Source: Halobacterium sp. KA-4
GTDB taxonomy: Archaea; Halobacteriota; Halobacteria; Halobacteriales; Halobacteriaceae
Assembly (NCBI RefSeq): GCF_021028995.1
Contig: NZ_JAJJZG010000005.1
Coordinates: 124,001-188,000 of the forward strand
Direction of reading: 5' to 3'
Length of the DNA stretch: 64,000 nucleotides
Under the pieces are notes generated by a model that saw only the letters and a program-made list of their open reading frames with translations, ran no database searches and was not told the origin of the DNA. A program made the translations under genes and the position numbers. This document shows, piece after piece, positions 1 to 7,970 of this stretch (position 1 is its first letter; every line of letters begins with the position of its first letter).

Positions 1-376
1 ACGTCGGCTCAACGGGTTCGCCCGCGTTCGTGATGCATTCGCGGTTCGGACAGACGAGCACGCCGCCGACCTCCTCGGGTCGTTCGACGCGGCGCTTGTC
101 CACGACGTCGTAGTCGCGGATGATGTTGATGGTTGCCTCAGGCGCGATGAGTGACAGCACTTCGGCCTCGCTGTCGCTGAGTTCGCGGCCTTCGACCTTC
201 ACGACGTCTTTGCGACCGAGCCTATCGGAGGGGACGTTCATGCCGAGGCTCATCGGCGTGCCTTCGGTGCCATCGATGCCCAGCAGGCTGAGCACGTGCA
301 GCGCCTCCCCGGCGGAGACGTGGTCGATGACGGTGCCGTTCTGGATTTTCGAGACGCGGAGTTCAGTGTCAGTCAT
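1..376 (-). CDS. pyrI: Aspartate carbamoyltransferase regulatory chain (partial, 3' end outside window)
   Basis: Regulatory subunit of aspartate transcarbamoylase; with PyrB it forms the enzyme of the first committed step of pyrimidine synthesis and mediates nucleotide control. The visible 125 codons start [20 protein letters not shown], the usual PyrI N-terminus, and continue to CPNREC, the first half (C-x4-C) of the zinc site that contacts PyrB. The second cysteine pair lies beyond the window edge. The ATG at 376 overlaps the pyrB stop by 8 nt, so the two are translationally coupled in a pyrBI operon. Confidence 0.95.
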   Translation of the reverse strand, partial: MTDTELRVSKIQNGTVIDHVSAGEALHVLSLLGIDGTEGTPMSLGMNVPSDRLGRKDVVKVEGRELSDSEAEVLSLIAPEATINIIRDYDVVDKRRVERPEEVGGVLVCPNRECITNAGEPVEPT

Positions 377-1280
377 CGTCGAGGAGCAAGTCGAGGAGGG
401 CCATTCGGACCGGAACGCCGTTGTGTGCCTGTTCGAAGTACGTCGCGTTCTCCGTCTCGTCGACCGCGGCCGCGATTTCGTCCACGCGGGGCAGCGGGTG
501 CATCACCGCGAGGTCGTCTTTCGCGGCGTCGAGGGTTTCGGGCGTGATGCTGTACTCGCCCGCGACGGCCTCGTACTCGTCCTCGTCGGGGAAGCGCTCG
601 CGCTGGATGCGCGTGACGTACAGCACGTCGAGGTTCGGGAGGACTGCGTCGAGGGACTCGTGTTCCTGTACCTGCGCGCCCGCCTCGTGGAGGTCGTAGC
701 GCACCGAGCGCGGCAGTTGCAGGCTCTCCGGGCTGACGAAGTGCTGGCGGACGTCGAAATTCGTGAGCGCGTGCGCCAGCGAGTGGACCGTCCGGCCGTA
801 CTTCAGGTCGCCCATGATGCCGATGGAGATGTCGTCGAGACCTGCGTGCTCGCGAATCGTGTAGAGGTCCAACAGCGTCTGACTCGGGTGGTGCCCGGCA
901 CCATCGCCCGCGTTCACGACGGGAACGTCGACGTGCTCGCTGGCCATCTTCGCAGCGCCTTGCTTGGGGTGGCGGAGCACGATGCCGTCGGCGTACCCCT
1001 CGACGACGCGGACAGTGTCGGCCAGCGACTCGCCCTTCTTCACCGACGAGGACTCCACGGAGCCCATGTCGACGACGTCGCCGCCGAGGCGTTTCGCGGC
1101 CGTCTCGAAACTCATCTTCGTACGCGTGCTCGGCTCGAAGAAGCACAGCGCGAGCAGCTCGTCGGCGTACCGCTCGCCGGCGGCCGCCGGGTTGTCGTCG
1201 AAGGCCGCCGCCCTGTCGAGGACCGTCTCGATGTCGGCCCGCGAGAGCTGTTTGGCGGTGAGGAGGTGGTCGTGACGCAT
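369..1280 (-). CDS. pyrB: Aspartate carbamoyltransferase catalytic chain
   Basis: Catalyses carbamoyl phosphate + L-aspartate to N-carbamoyl-L-aspartate in the cytoplasm. The 303-residue protein has the phosphate-binding motif [12 protein letters not shown] near residue 50 and the HPLPRVDEI loop near residue 250, and is of normal family length. The ATG at 1280 was chosen because the homologous protein begins [13 protein letters not shown]; an in-frame extension to 1346 looks non-coding. A TTTACGC box 25-31 nt upstream supports a leaderless mRNA. The gene overlaps pyrI downstream. Confidence 0.95.
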   Translation of the reverse strand: MRHDHLLTAKQLSRADIETVLDRAAAFDDNPAAAGERYADELLALCFFEPSTRTKMSFETAAKRLGGDVVDMGSVESSSVKKGESLADTVRVVEGYADGIVLRHPKQGAAKMASEHVDVPVVNAGDGAGHHPSQTLLDLYTIREHAGLDDISIGIMGDLKYGRTVHSLAHALTNFDVRQHFVSPESLQLPRSVRYDLHEAGAQVQEHESLDAVLPNLDVLYVTRIQRERFPDEDEYEAVAGEYSITPETLDAAKDDLAVMHPLPRVDEIAAAVDETENATYFEQAHNGVPVRMALLDLLLDDD

Positions 1281-1304
1281 CGGTTCAGTACGCGACCCCC
1301 GGGA

Positions 1305-1311
1305 GCGTAAA
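1305..1311 (-). promoter_or_regulatory. TATA-like box of pyrBI
   Basis: TTTACGC on the minus strand lies 25-31 nt before the pyrB ATG, the normal spacing for a haloarchaeal leaderless transcript. The divergent gene at 1401 has its own box, TTCAAGTA, near 1371-1378. Confidence 0.5.
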
Positions 1312-1400
1312 GGTCCCGGAGCACGGCCACCTCCGGGATGTGCCACCGCGCCACACTCGCGGCCCGAGGTTCAAGTACGAAGCCGGGGCCACTCACTCGC

Positions 1401-1985
1401 GTGCTGGCAGTCGCAGGCGGCAAGGGCAGCAGCGGGAAGACCACTACCGCGCTCAGTCTCGCAAGCGCGCTCGTCGTGGACTGTGACCTCGACGCGCCGA
1501 ACCTCCACCTGCGTGCGGGCGTCCCGCGAGACCCCGGCGTGGACGCCGCCAACCCGATTGCGACCGCCCATGAGTCGACCACAGTTCCCGGCGTCGACGT
1601 GCTCCCGGTAGGCGACGCCGACGGAGACGACCTCGCCACAACACTCGACACGCTGCTCGAATCACGACTCACTATCTTGGACTGCCTCGCGGGTGCCAGC
1701 GAGGCCGCAGTCCGCCCGCTGCGCGTGGCCGACAGTTGCGTCGTCGTCGCGACCGATAGCCGAGAGGGTATCGAGGACGCAGTCAAGACCGTCGCGATGG
1801 CGCGCGCAGACGGAACGCCAGTCCGCGCTATCGGCGTCACTCGTGCGGTCGCCGTCCCTACAGGGCTCGCAGACGCGACGGCAGCCGACAATGTGCCGAT
1901 TCCCGACGCCACAGCGCCACTCGAAGCATCGGAGACGGCCGCAGCGTACGCGACTCTTACCGGATACGTCGAGCCAAATACTTAA
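1401..1985 (+). CDS. MinD/ParA-like P-loop ATPase
   Basis: Small (194 residues) SIMIBI-class ATPase. The N-terminus from the GTG at 1401 reads VLAVAGGKGSSGKTTTALSL, a deviant Walker A (GKGSSGKTT) typical of ParA/MinD. A DCDLDAPNLHL segment follows (Walker A' type, as in DxD of MinD). The GTG start is preferred because it puts the Walker A at residue 7 as in the family, with a TTCAAGTA box about 25 nt upstream. The next gene, a RecA-like ATPase, begins 27 nt after the stop, suggesting an operon. The partner and function are unknown. Confidence 0.75.
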   Translation: MLAVAGGKGSSGKTTTALSLASALVVDCDLDAPNLHLRAGVPRDPGVDAANPIATAHESTTVPGVDVLPVGDADGDDLATTLDTLLESRLTILDCLAGASEAAVRPLRVADSCVVVATDSREGIEDAVKTVAMARADGTPVRAIGVTRAVAVPTGLADATAADNVPIPDATAPLEASETAAAYATLTGYVEPNT

Positions 1986-2012
1986 CCTGCGTCCGTCTCC
2001 TACAGTGGAATT

Positions 2013-2639
2013 ATGCGCGAGCGGCTCTCCACCGGCGTGGACGTCCTTGACCGGGAGCTCGGCGGCGGCGTGCCGGCCGGGACGGTGGTCGCCTACGAGG
2101 CACCACCCGCCAGTCAGGGAGAGCTACTGCTGTACGAACTCACGCGCCCACGACCCACGCTCTACCTCACCACGAATCGGACCGAGCAGGCCGTCCGGGA
2201 CGCCTTCGAGGCGACGGACGCGCCGACGGGCGACCCCGAGGTAGGGTACATCCCGGGTGCCGACGCCATCGAGAACGCACGCCGCGCGTTCCGCAGCGTC
2301 CCCCCGGAGTCGACGATCATCATCGACCCCGCCGACGCGTTAGAGCGCGCCGACCGCGGCCGCTACGAGAACTTCGTCAACGAACTCGGCAACCACATGC
2401 GCAACGTCGGCGGCATCGCCGTCCTGCACTGTCTCGACACCGACCACGCCCCCGAACTCCGCGGCACCACCGAACACATGGCCGACGTCGTGTTCAAACT
2501 GCGCGTCGAGGAGACCAACGACGAAGTCGAGACCCGACTCACCGTTCCGAAGTTCCGCGGCGGCAACGCCCTGGACTCCTCGATAAAGCTGAACCTCGGC
2601 GAACGCGTTCAGGTCGACACCAGCCGCGACATCGCCTGA
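2013..2639 (+). CDS. RecA/KaiC-superfamily ATPase-like protein (haloarchaeal, DUF7125-type)
   Basis: 208 residues. It opens with RLSTGVDVLDRELGGGVPAG, the hallmark N-terminus of KaiC/RadA-like ATPases. The following P-loop is degenerate (AYEAPPASQGELLLYEL instead of GxxGxGKT), so ATP hydrolysis is doubtful. A Walker-B-like STIIIDPAD is present near residue 93. Its position directly after the ParA-like gene suggests the two act together, but nothing shows how. The DUF number is from memory. Confidence 0.7.
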   Translation: MRERLSTGVDVLDRELGGGVPAGTVVAYEAPPASQGELLLYELTRPRPTLYLTTNRTEQAVRDAFEATDAPTGDPEVGYIPGADAIENARRAFRSVPPESTIIIDPADALERADRGRYENFVNELGNHMRNVGGIAVLHCLDTDHAPELRGTTEHMADVVFKLRVEETNDEVETRLTVPKFRGGNALDSSIKLNLGERVQVDTSRDIA

Positions 2640-2664
2640 CGAGACCGCGGGCTGTCGGATCGTA

Positions 2665-2669
2665 TTTTT
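2665..2669 (+). terminator. T-run terminator candidate
   Basis: TTTTT in a GC-rich setting 26 nt after the RecA-like gene, the usual archaeal intrinsic signal. The converging slyD gene ends at 2712. Confidence 0.4.
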
Positions 2670-2711
2670 GCTGCAATAAATAGGCCGAGCGGCCGGAAGT
2701 GGGAGTCGCCG

Positions 2712-3641
2712 TTAGGCTTCGTCTTCGTCGATGTCGAGCTCCTCGACGATTTCGTCCGCGTCGACGTCGGCGTCCTCGAGGGCTTCCTCGACGTCACCGA
2801 GCCCTTCGCCGCCGCCCATGCCACCCATACCGCCCATCATACCGGGCATGCCAGCGGGCTGGCCGTCGATGATCTCCTGGACGATGACGCGGTCGATGTC
2901 CAGCATGTCGATGACCTGGTTCAGAATCTGGTCTTTGCCCATCATCCACTGCTGGTTGAACTGCAGTTCGGGGGACTGCTCGATGTACAGCGTCTCCTTC
3001 TCGACGGTTTCCGTCGTGGTCTCCGTCTCGCCTTCCTCGGTCTCCTCGGTGACTTCCTCTTCGACCTCGTCGGTCTCGAGGTGCATGTCGAGGTCGGCGT
3101 CGAAGTACATCTGGAGCAGGCCGCGGGCCTTCTCGACGGTGTCCTCAACCTGGTCGAGAATCTCGTACTCGTACTCGACGTCCTCGCCGGCGAGCGGGTG
3201 GTTGAAGTCGACGCGGGCGCGGCCGCCGATGACGGCTTCGACGTGGCCGTGCTCGCCGTCGATGTCGACGTGCGCACCGGGGTAGCGCTCGTCCTCGGGG
3301 ATTTTGTTCGCGGAGACCGTGCGGACTTCGTCCTCGTCGTACTCGCCGAACGCCTGCTCGACGACGACTTCGCCGGTGTCACCGACTTCCTTGCCGATGA
3401 GGTCCTGCTCGACGTCCTCGAAGATGTGGCCCTCGCCGATGACGATGGTGCGCGGGGAGAACTCCTGTTCTTCGGTGTCGACGCCCTCTTTCTCGGCGAC
3501 TTCCTCGTCGGTGGTGTCGACGAGTTCGCCGCTGTCGACCGTGTAGGCGGTGTAGGAGAGCTTAACGAAGTCCCCCTCCTGAAGTCCGCCCTGTTCTGTC
3601 TCGGATTCGTCGGCCGTCTCGGCCTCAGTTTCGTCGCTCAT
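2712..3641 (-). CDS. SlyD-type FKBP peptidyl-prolyl cis-trans isomerase
   Basis: 309 residues. The FKBP core is at about 20-165, with the SlyD signature VDFNHPLAGEDVEYEYEIL near 165, implying an inserted-flap chaperone isomerase. A long acidic region follows, then a MPGMMGGMGGMGGG run and an acidic tail; such Met/Gly-rich tails could bind metal, which is inference. The ATG at 3641 starts MSDETEAETADES, and a CTTAAG box lies about 25 nt upstream. It is a single-gene unit converging on the RecA-like gene. Likely role is protein folding in high salt. Confidence 0.9.
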   Translation of the reverse strand: MSDETEAETADESETEQGGLQEGDFVKLSYTAYTVDSGELVDTTDEEVAEKEGVDTEEQEFSPRTIVIGEGHIFEDVEQDLIGKEVGDTGEVVVEQAFGEYDEDEVRTVSANKIPEDERYPGAHVDIDGEHGHVEAVIGGRARVDFNHPLAGEDVEYEYEILDQVEDTVEKARGLLQMYFDADLDMHLETDEVEEEVTEETEEGETETTTETVEKETLYIEQSPELQFNQQWMMGKDQILNQVIDMLDIDRVIVQEIIDGQPAGMPGMMGGMGGMGGGEGLGDVEEALEDADVDADEIVEELDIDEDEA

Positions 3642-3713
3642 ACCAGTACGCACTCCCGTTCCACCCTTAAGAATCACGTTTCGCGGCCGTGAGCGGCATC
3701 GCGGGTCGCGCGG

Positions 3714-3914
3714 TCACCGATTCTCGGCTAATGTGACGAGGGCGTCGGCGTCGACGGAGAGCCACGCGGTGAGCCGCCGGTCGCTGTCGACATTCGGCGG
3801 CGAGAGCGTGCAGCGGTCCGGCGTGTTCTGGTAGCGGACGACGGTTGCGTCGAGCGGCGTGCGGTCGACATCGTCGCGTGACTGCTGGGCACCACGGGTG
3901 CTGTCGGTGGACAT
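3714..3914 (-). CDS. Small conserved haloarchaeal protein (DUF7511-like)
   Basis: 66 residues from ATG 3914 (MSTDSTRGAQQ). The middle reads VVRYQNTPDRCTLSPP and the C-terminus LTAWLSVDADALVTL, a pattern I associate with the haloarchaeal DUF7511 family. No catalytic motif, membrane segment or signal peptide is visible. Function unknown. The longer in-frame extension to 4154 overlaps the divergent CYTH gene and is not believed. Confidence 0.6.
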   Translation of the reverse strand: MSTDSTRGAQQSRDDVDRTPLDATVVRYQNTPDRCTLSPPNVDSDRRLTAWLSVDADALVTLAENR

Positions 3915-4031
3915 CGTGAGTCGATTCGGGCTTCGCGAGACCGCGGGATAACGCCTGCTAAGAACCCCACGTAGCACTATTGAGCACTTTGAAGCGCCGT
4001 GTTTTTCCGGGGTGACCGCGAGCACTCGTGC

Positions 4032-4652
4032 ATGTACGAAGTGGAGGTGAAGGTGCCGGCGAGCCACGATGCGGTCCGCGCGGCGCTGGCGGACAGCGAC
4101 GCCGAGTGTGTCGGGACGGTGGCTCAGGCGGACACGTACTTCGACGCACCACACCGCGACTTCGCGGAGACTGATGAAGCGCTACGCGTTCGTCGGGTCG
4201 CTACCGCAGCCGAGACGTTCGAACGGGACGCTGTCCAAGGCGGGCTCACGGCCGCTATCGACGCAGTGCTCGACGGTGAGTACCGTGCGGAGGGCGAGTC
4301 CCGCGTGACGTACAAGGGCCCGCTGCTGGAGGCCGAGTCGAAGTCCCGGGAGGAGTTCGAGACGGCCGTCGGGAGCGGCGAGGAGATGCGTGAAATTCTC
4401 TCACGGCTCGGGTTCGAGCCCGCCGCGACGGTGCGCAAGCTCCGCGAGACCCATCACGTCGACGACTTCGAGGTACTGCTGGACGCTGTCGAGGACGTCG
4501 GCGAGTACGTCGAAGTCGAGACCGAGGTCGAGTCGGACAGTGAAGTCGAGGCCGCTCGTGAGGACGCGTATGCCCTCCTCCGGCAGCTTGGCCTCGATCC
4601 CGCCGACCAGATTCGGACGTCGTATCTCGGGCTCAAACTCGCCGACGCCTGA
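4032..4652 (+). CDS. CYTH-domain protein (class IV adenylate cyclase / thiamine triphosphatase-like)
   Basis: 206 residues. The N-terminal MYEVEVKV is the ExExK signature that names the CYTH tunnel fold. Further conserved acidic/basic strand pairs follow (RVTYKGP; VEVETEVE). The members act on triphosphate substrates with divalent metals; archaeal CyaB proteins have uncertain physiological substrates, so cAMP synthesis is not asserted. ATG 4032 was chosen because ExExK must lie at the extreme N-terminus. It stands alone, upstream of mat in the same direction with an 81-nt gap. Confidence 0.8.
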   Translation: MYEVEVKVPASHDAVRAALADSDAECVGTVAQADTYFDAPHRDFAETDEALRVRRVATAAETFERDAVQGGLTAAIDAVLDGEYRAEGESRVTYKGPLLEAESKSREEFETAVGSGEEMREILSRLGFEPAATVRKLRETHHVDDFEVLLDAVEDVGEYVEVETEVESDSEVEAAREDAYALLRQLGLDPADQIRTSYLGLKLADA

Positions 4653-4733
4653 CCGGAGTATGCGCACGAGGAATATTATCTCTTCTCGTGCTTTTCGCAA
4701 GTTATAGAAGCGGAGGCGGGCAACACTTGCGTA

Positions 4734-5954
4734 ATGACCGAGCGGAACATCCAAGTGCAGTCTCTCGACCGCGGGGCGGTCGAGGACGAAGAGGTCGAAA
4801 TCGTCGAACGAAAAGGCCTCGGCCACCCCGACTCCATCTGCGACGGCATCGCCGAACACGTCTGCGAACGGCTCGCCCGCGAGTACATCGACCGCGTCGG
4901 CGAAGTCCTCCACTTCAACACCGACGAGACCCAGCTCGTCGCCGGCACCGCCGCGCCCGCGTTCGGCGGCGGCGAAGTCATCGACCCGATTTACGTGCTC
5001 GTCGTCGGCCGCGCGACGAGCCACTACGTCGACGACGACGGCGTCGAGTACAACATCCCTGTCGAGTCCATCGCGCTGGAAGCCGCCCGCGACTACCTCC
5101 GCGAGAACTTCCCGAACCTCGACCTCGAAACGGACGTCATCGTCGACGTCAAACTCGGCGAAGGCTCCGGCGACCTCCAGGAAGTGTTCGTCGAAGACGG
5201 TCCCGCCGTCCCGATGGCCAACGACACCAGCTTCGGTGTCGGTCACGCACCCCTCACCGAGACCGAGCGCATAGTCTACGAGACCGAGCAGTCGCTCAAT
5301 GGGCCCTACGGCGACGCCAACCCTGCTGTCGGCGAAGACGTCAAAGTCATGGGCAAACGCGAAGGCGACCACATCGACCTCACCGTCGCCGCCGCGCTCG
5401 TCGACGCCCACGTCGACGACCTCGACGACTACAAGGCCGAAGTCGAAGCACTCCGCGAGCACGTCCACGACCTCGCGACCGACCACACCGACCGCGACGT
5501 CGCCGTCCACGTCAACACCGCCGACGACTACGAATCCGGCTCCATCTACCTCACCACCACCGGCACGAGCGCCGAACAGGGCGACGACGGCAGCGTCGGC
5601 CGCGGCAACCGCGCGAACGGCCTCATCACCCCGAACCGCTCGATGAGCATGGAAGCCACCTCCGGGAAGAACCCGGTCAACCACATCGGGAAAATCTACA
5701 ACCTCCTGTCCACCGAAATCGCCGAGAGCATCGTCGACGAAGTGGACGGTATCCGCGACCTCCGCGTCCGCCTCCTCTCCCAAATCGGCCGCCCCATCGA
5801 CCAACCCCACGTCGCCGACGTCCACGTCGTCACCGAAGACGGCCTCGCCGTGTCCGACGTCGAACCCGATATCCAGAAGATTGTCGACGCCGAACTCGCA
5901 AACATCACCGACATCACCCAGCGCGTCATCGACGGCGAACTCGATACCTTCTAA
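4734..5954 (+). CDS. mat: Methionine adenosyltransferase (archaeal type)
   Basis: Makes S-adenosylmethionine from ATP and methionine. 406 residues, matching the archaeal MAT family, which is distinct from bacterial MetK. The N-terminus [11 protein letters not shown] and the [14 protein letters not shown] segment near residue 30 are characteristic. [15 protein letters not shown] and [20 protein letters not shown] carry the ATP/metal-binding part. A TTATAG box lies about 27 nt before the ATG. A T-run and short hairpins follow the stop. Confidence 0.97.
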   Translation: MTERNIQVQSLDRGAVEDEEVEIVERKGLGHPDSICDGIAEHVCERLAREYIDRVGEVLHFNTDETQLVAGTAAPAFGGGEVIDPIYVLVVGRATSHYVDDDGVEYNIPVESIALEAARDYLRENFPNLDLETDVIVDVKLGEGSGDLQEVFVEDGPAVPMANDTSFGVGHAPLTETERIVYETEQSLNGPYGDANPAVGEDVKVMGKREGDHIDLTVAAALVDAHVDDLDDYKAEVEALREHVHDLATDHTDRDVAVHVNTADDYESGSIYLTTTGTSAEQGDDGSVGRGNRANGLITPNRSMSMEATSGKNPVNHIGKIYNLLSTEIAESIVDEVDGIRDLRVRLLSQIGRPIDQPHVADVHVVTEDGLAVSDVEPDIQKIVDAELANITDITQRVIDGELDTF

Positions 5955-6271
5955 AACGCACTTTTTCCAGCGCTCGGCGCGCGTAGCGCGCCGTCGCTTG
6001 CAAAAAATTGCGGAAAAAGCACTCCTCGCTCCTGCCGCTCGCTACGCTCGCGTTAGTCGCTCGTCGACCCGCGAGCCGAAGGCTCGCGGTGAATCGCGCG
6101 GCGAAGCCGCGCGAATGCTCGCTGCTACTGGCTGCGTAGGTTCAAATACCGGAACGGAGCCAATCCTGCGCGTGACCTGAATCTCGTCGCGGGGCGCTCC
6201 GAGCCGAGCAATCGGTACGGCGAGCGCGGCGAACGCTCCGCGAGAAGTAGCCGCCTGTGAGCCCAACCAGC
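5955..6271. other. Gene-free region rich in short perfect palindromes
   Basis: No credible gene. It contains TTTTT at 5962-5966 (terminator for mat) and several perfect short stem-loops: GCGCGCGTAGCGCGC near 5977-5993, GCTCGCTACGCTCGC near 6037, CGCGAGCCGAAGGCTCGCG near 6070 and GCGCGGCGAAGCCGCGC near 6097. Part of the region (5996-6100) is repeated in inverted orientation near 37 kb. Confidence 0.7.
5996..6100 (+). repeat. ~95-bp dispersed repeat, copy 1
   Basis: It begins GCTTGCAAAAA, then GGAAAAAGCACTCCTCGCTC, then TTAGTCGCTCGTCG and CCCGCGAGCCGAAGGCTCGCG. The same elements occur in the same order on the minus strand at 36991-37084, with a variable stretch in the middle. A partial third copy is at 36817-36880 (+). 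Confidence 0.7.
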
Positions 6272-7918
6272 CTACAGTTGCTTGCTGACGTAAGGACCGT
6301 CCTGCCGGTAGCCGAGTTTCTGCTTGTAGTACTGGCGCGCGCCGATGCCAGAGATGACGCTGAGCTTCTCGAAGCCGGCGTCGGCGGCCATCTCTTCGGC
6401 GCGTGTCATCAGGCGCTGACCGTAGCCCTGGTGCTGGTGTTGGCCGTCCGCGGTGTCGTCGCCGACACTGACTTCGCCGCCGTAGACGTGGAGTTCGCGG
6501 AGCAGCGCCGCGTCCTCCAGTTCGTCACGGACCGTGTCGTTCGGGAAGCGCAGGCGCGCGAACCCGACGAGCAGGTCCTTCTCGAAGTCCTCGAAGCTGA
6601 TGAAGTGCTCCGTGCCCCCCGCGACGTCGTAGGTCATCACGTCGAGTTCGACATTCTCGGGCTCCTCGTCGTTCATCCCGGCCTCCCGGCAGCGGATACA
6701 CTCGCAGGTGTAGCCGTGCTCGTCCATCTTCTCCCAGGCGAGCTGGCGGAGGTTCGACTTCCAGACGCCCGCGTCGATGTGGTCCGCGGGGATGTCCCGC
6801 TGGACGCGCTGGAGGCGCGTGTACCGCGGAATCATATCCATGATTTCCGCGACGAGCTCGGCGGCCTCCTCGTTCTGTAGCGGCTGGAACTCCTCGTTCC
6901 GCCACATGTCGTACGTGACGGTGTCCCGAACCACCAGCGTCGGGTATATTTTGAGGTAGTCCGGCTTCCACTTCTCGTCCTCGAACAGCCGCCGGAAGTC
7001 CTCCAGGCACATCTCCTTGCTCATGCCCGGCTGGCCCGGCATCATGTGGAAGCCAACCTTGAACGCGGCGTCCCGCAACCGCCGATTCGCGTCGATGGAC
7101 GCCTGTACACCGTGCCCGCGGTGCATCTCGCGGTTGATGCGCTCGTAGGTCGTCTGCACGCCGACCTCCACTTTGGTGCCGCCGAGGTCGAGCATCCGGT
7201 CGACCTGCTCGGGGTCACACCAATCGGGCTTCGTCTCGAACGTCGTCCCGATGTTCCGGATGTCGCCGTGCTCGTTCTCCGCGATGACGTCTTCGAGATA
7301 GGAGAAGTCGTACTCGTCGGGGTCCTGGGCGAACGACTCCGTCTCGGAAGGGTTCGGTTCCTGATCGGGGTCGAAGTCGTTCAGCGCTTCGAGCGCTCGC
7401 TTCGCGAACCACTCCTGATAGTCGTGGCTGCGCGCGGTCATCGTCCCACCCATCAGGATGAGTTCGACCTTGTCGATGGGATGGCCGATCTCCCGGAGCT
7501 GGTGGAGTCGCAGCGTCACCTGCCCGTAGGGGTCGTAGTCGTTCTGCACGCCGCGCGCAGCAGCGGGCTCGTGGCCCGTGTACGACTGGCTCGACGAGAA
7601 CTCGCTGGCGGGCCCGCCCGGACAGTACAGGCACTTGCCGTGCGGACACATGTGCGGGCTCGTCATGATCGCGACCGGCGTCACGCCCGACGCGGTCCGC
7701 ACCGGTTTGCGCTGGAGGACTTCTTCGAGGTCGTCACGGCGGTCCTCGGGCGCGAAGTCCAGCAGCTCCGAGTGCTTGGGCACCTTCGGTGCGGAGTGCT
7801 CCGAACAGACTTCGAGCTTCGCGCTCTCGACGTCGTCTTTGCCGACGTCCCCGTCGAGGATTCGTTCGACGAGCTCCTCGCAGGCAGCCTCGAATGCGGG
7901 GTCGGCGTCCGCGCTCAT
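6272..7918 (-). CDS. elp3: Elongator protein 3 homologue (radical SAM / GNAT tRNA-modifying enzyme)
   Basis: 548 residues. The radical SAM cluster motif is C91-x4-C96-x2-C99 (CPHGKCLYC), as in archaeal Elp3. The C-terminal GNAT domain has HQGYGQRLM (acetyl-CoA binding) and ends with GARQYYKQKLGY. The family installs the cm5U precursor at wobble U34 of tRNA using acetyl-CoA. ATG 7918 (MSADADPAFEAAC) begins 52 nt after the end of the DHH gene, so the two are probably co-transcribed. Length is normal for the archaeal family. Confidence 0.95.
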   Translation of the reverse strand: MSADADPAFEAACEELVERILDGDVGKDDVESAKLEVCSEHSAPKVPKHSELLDFAPEDRRDDLEEVLQRKPVRTASGVTPVAIMTSPHMCPHGKCLYCPGGPASEFSSSQSYTGHEPAAARGVQNDYDPYGQVTLRLHQLREIGHPIDKVELILMGGTMTARSHDYQEWFAKRALEALNDFDPDQEPNPSETESFAQDPDEYDFSYLEDVIAENEHGDIRNIGTTFETKPDWCDPEQVDRMLDLGGTKVEVGVQTTYERINREMHRGHGVQASIDANRRLRDAAFKVGFHMMPGQPGMSKEMCLEDFRRLFEDEKWKPDYLKIYPTLVVRDTVTYDMWRNEEFQPLQNEEAAELVAEIMDMIPRYTRLQRVQRDIPADHIDAGVWKSNLRQLAWEKMDEHGYTCECIRCREAGMNDEEPENVELDVMTYDVAGGTEHFISFEDFEKDLLVGFARLRFPNDTVRDELEDAALLRELHVYGGEVSVGDDTADGQHQHQGYGQRLMTRAEEMAADAGFEKLSVISGIGARQYYKQKLGYRQDGPYVSKQL

Positions 7919-7970
7919 TACTCCGTAGAAGCCGCCGCGAGCGAAAAAACGTGTCGTTGCGGGGTCGCAG

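Noticed and set aside
4401..5825. A 474-codon open frame on the minus strand
   Set aside because: Antisense to the unmistakable methionine adenosyltransferase.
6139..6150. GGTTCAAATACC looks like a tRNA T-arm
   Set aside because: The five-base T-stem does not pair around the TTCAAAT loop, and no acceptor or anticodon stem can be built around it.
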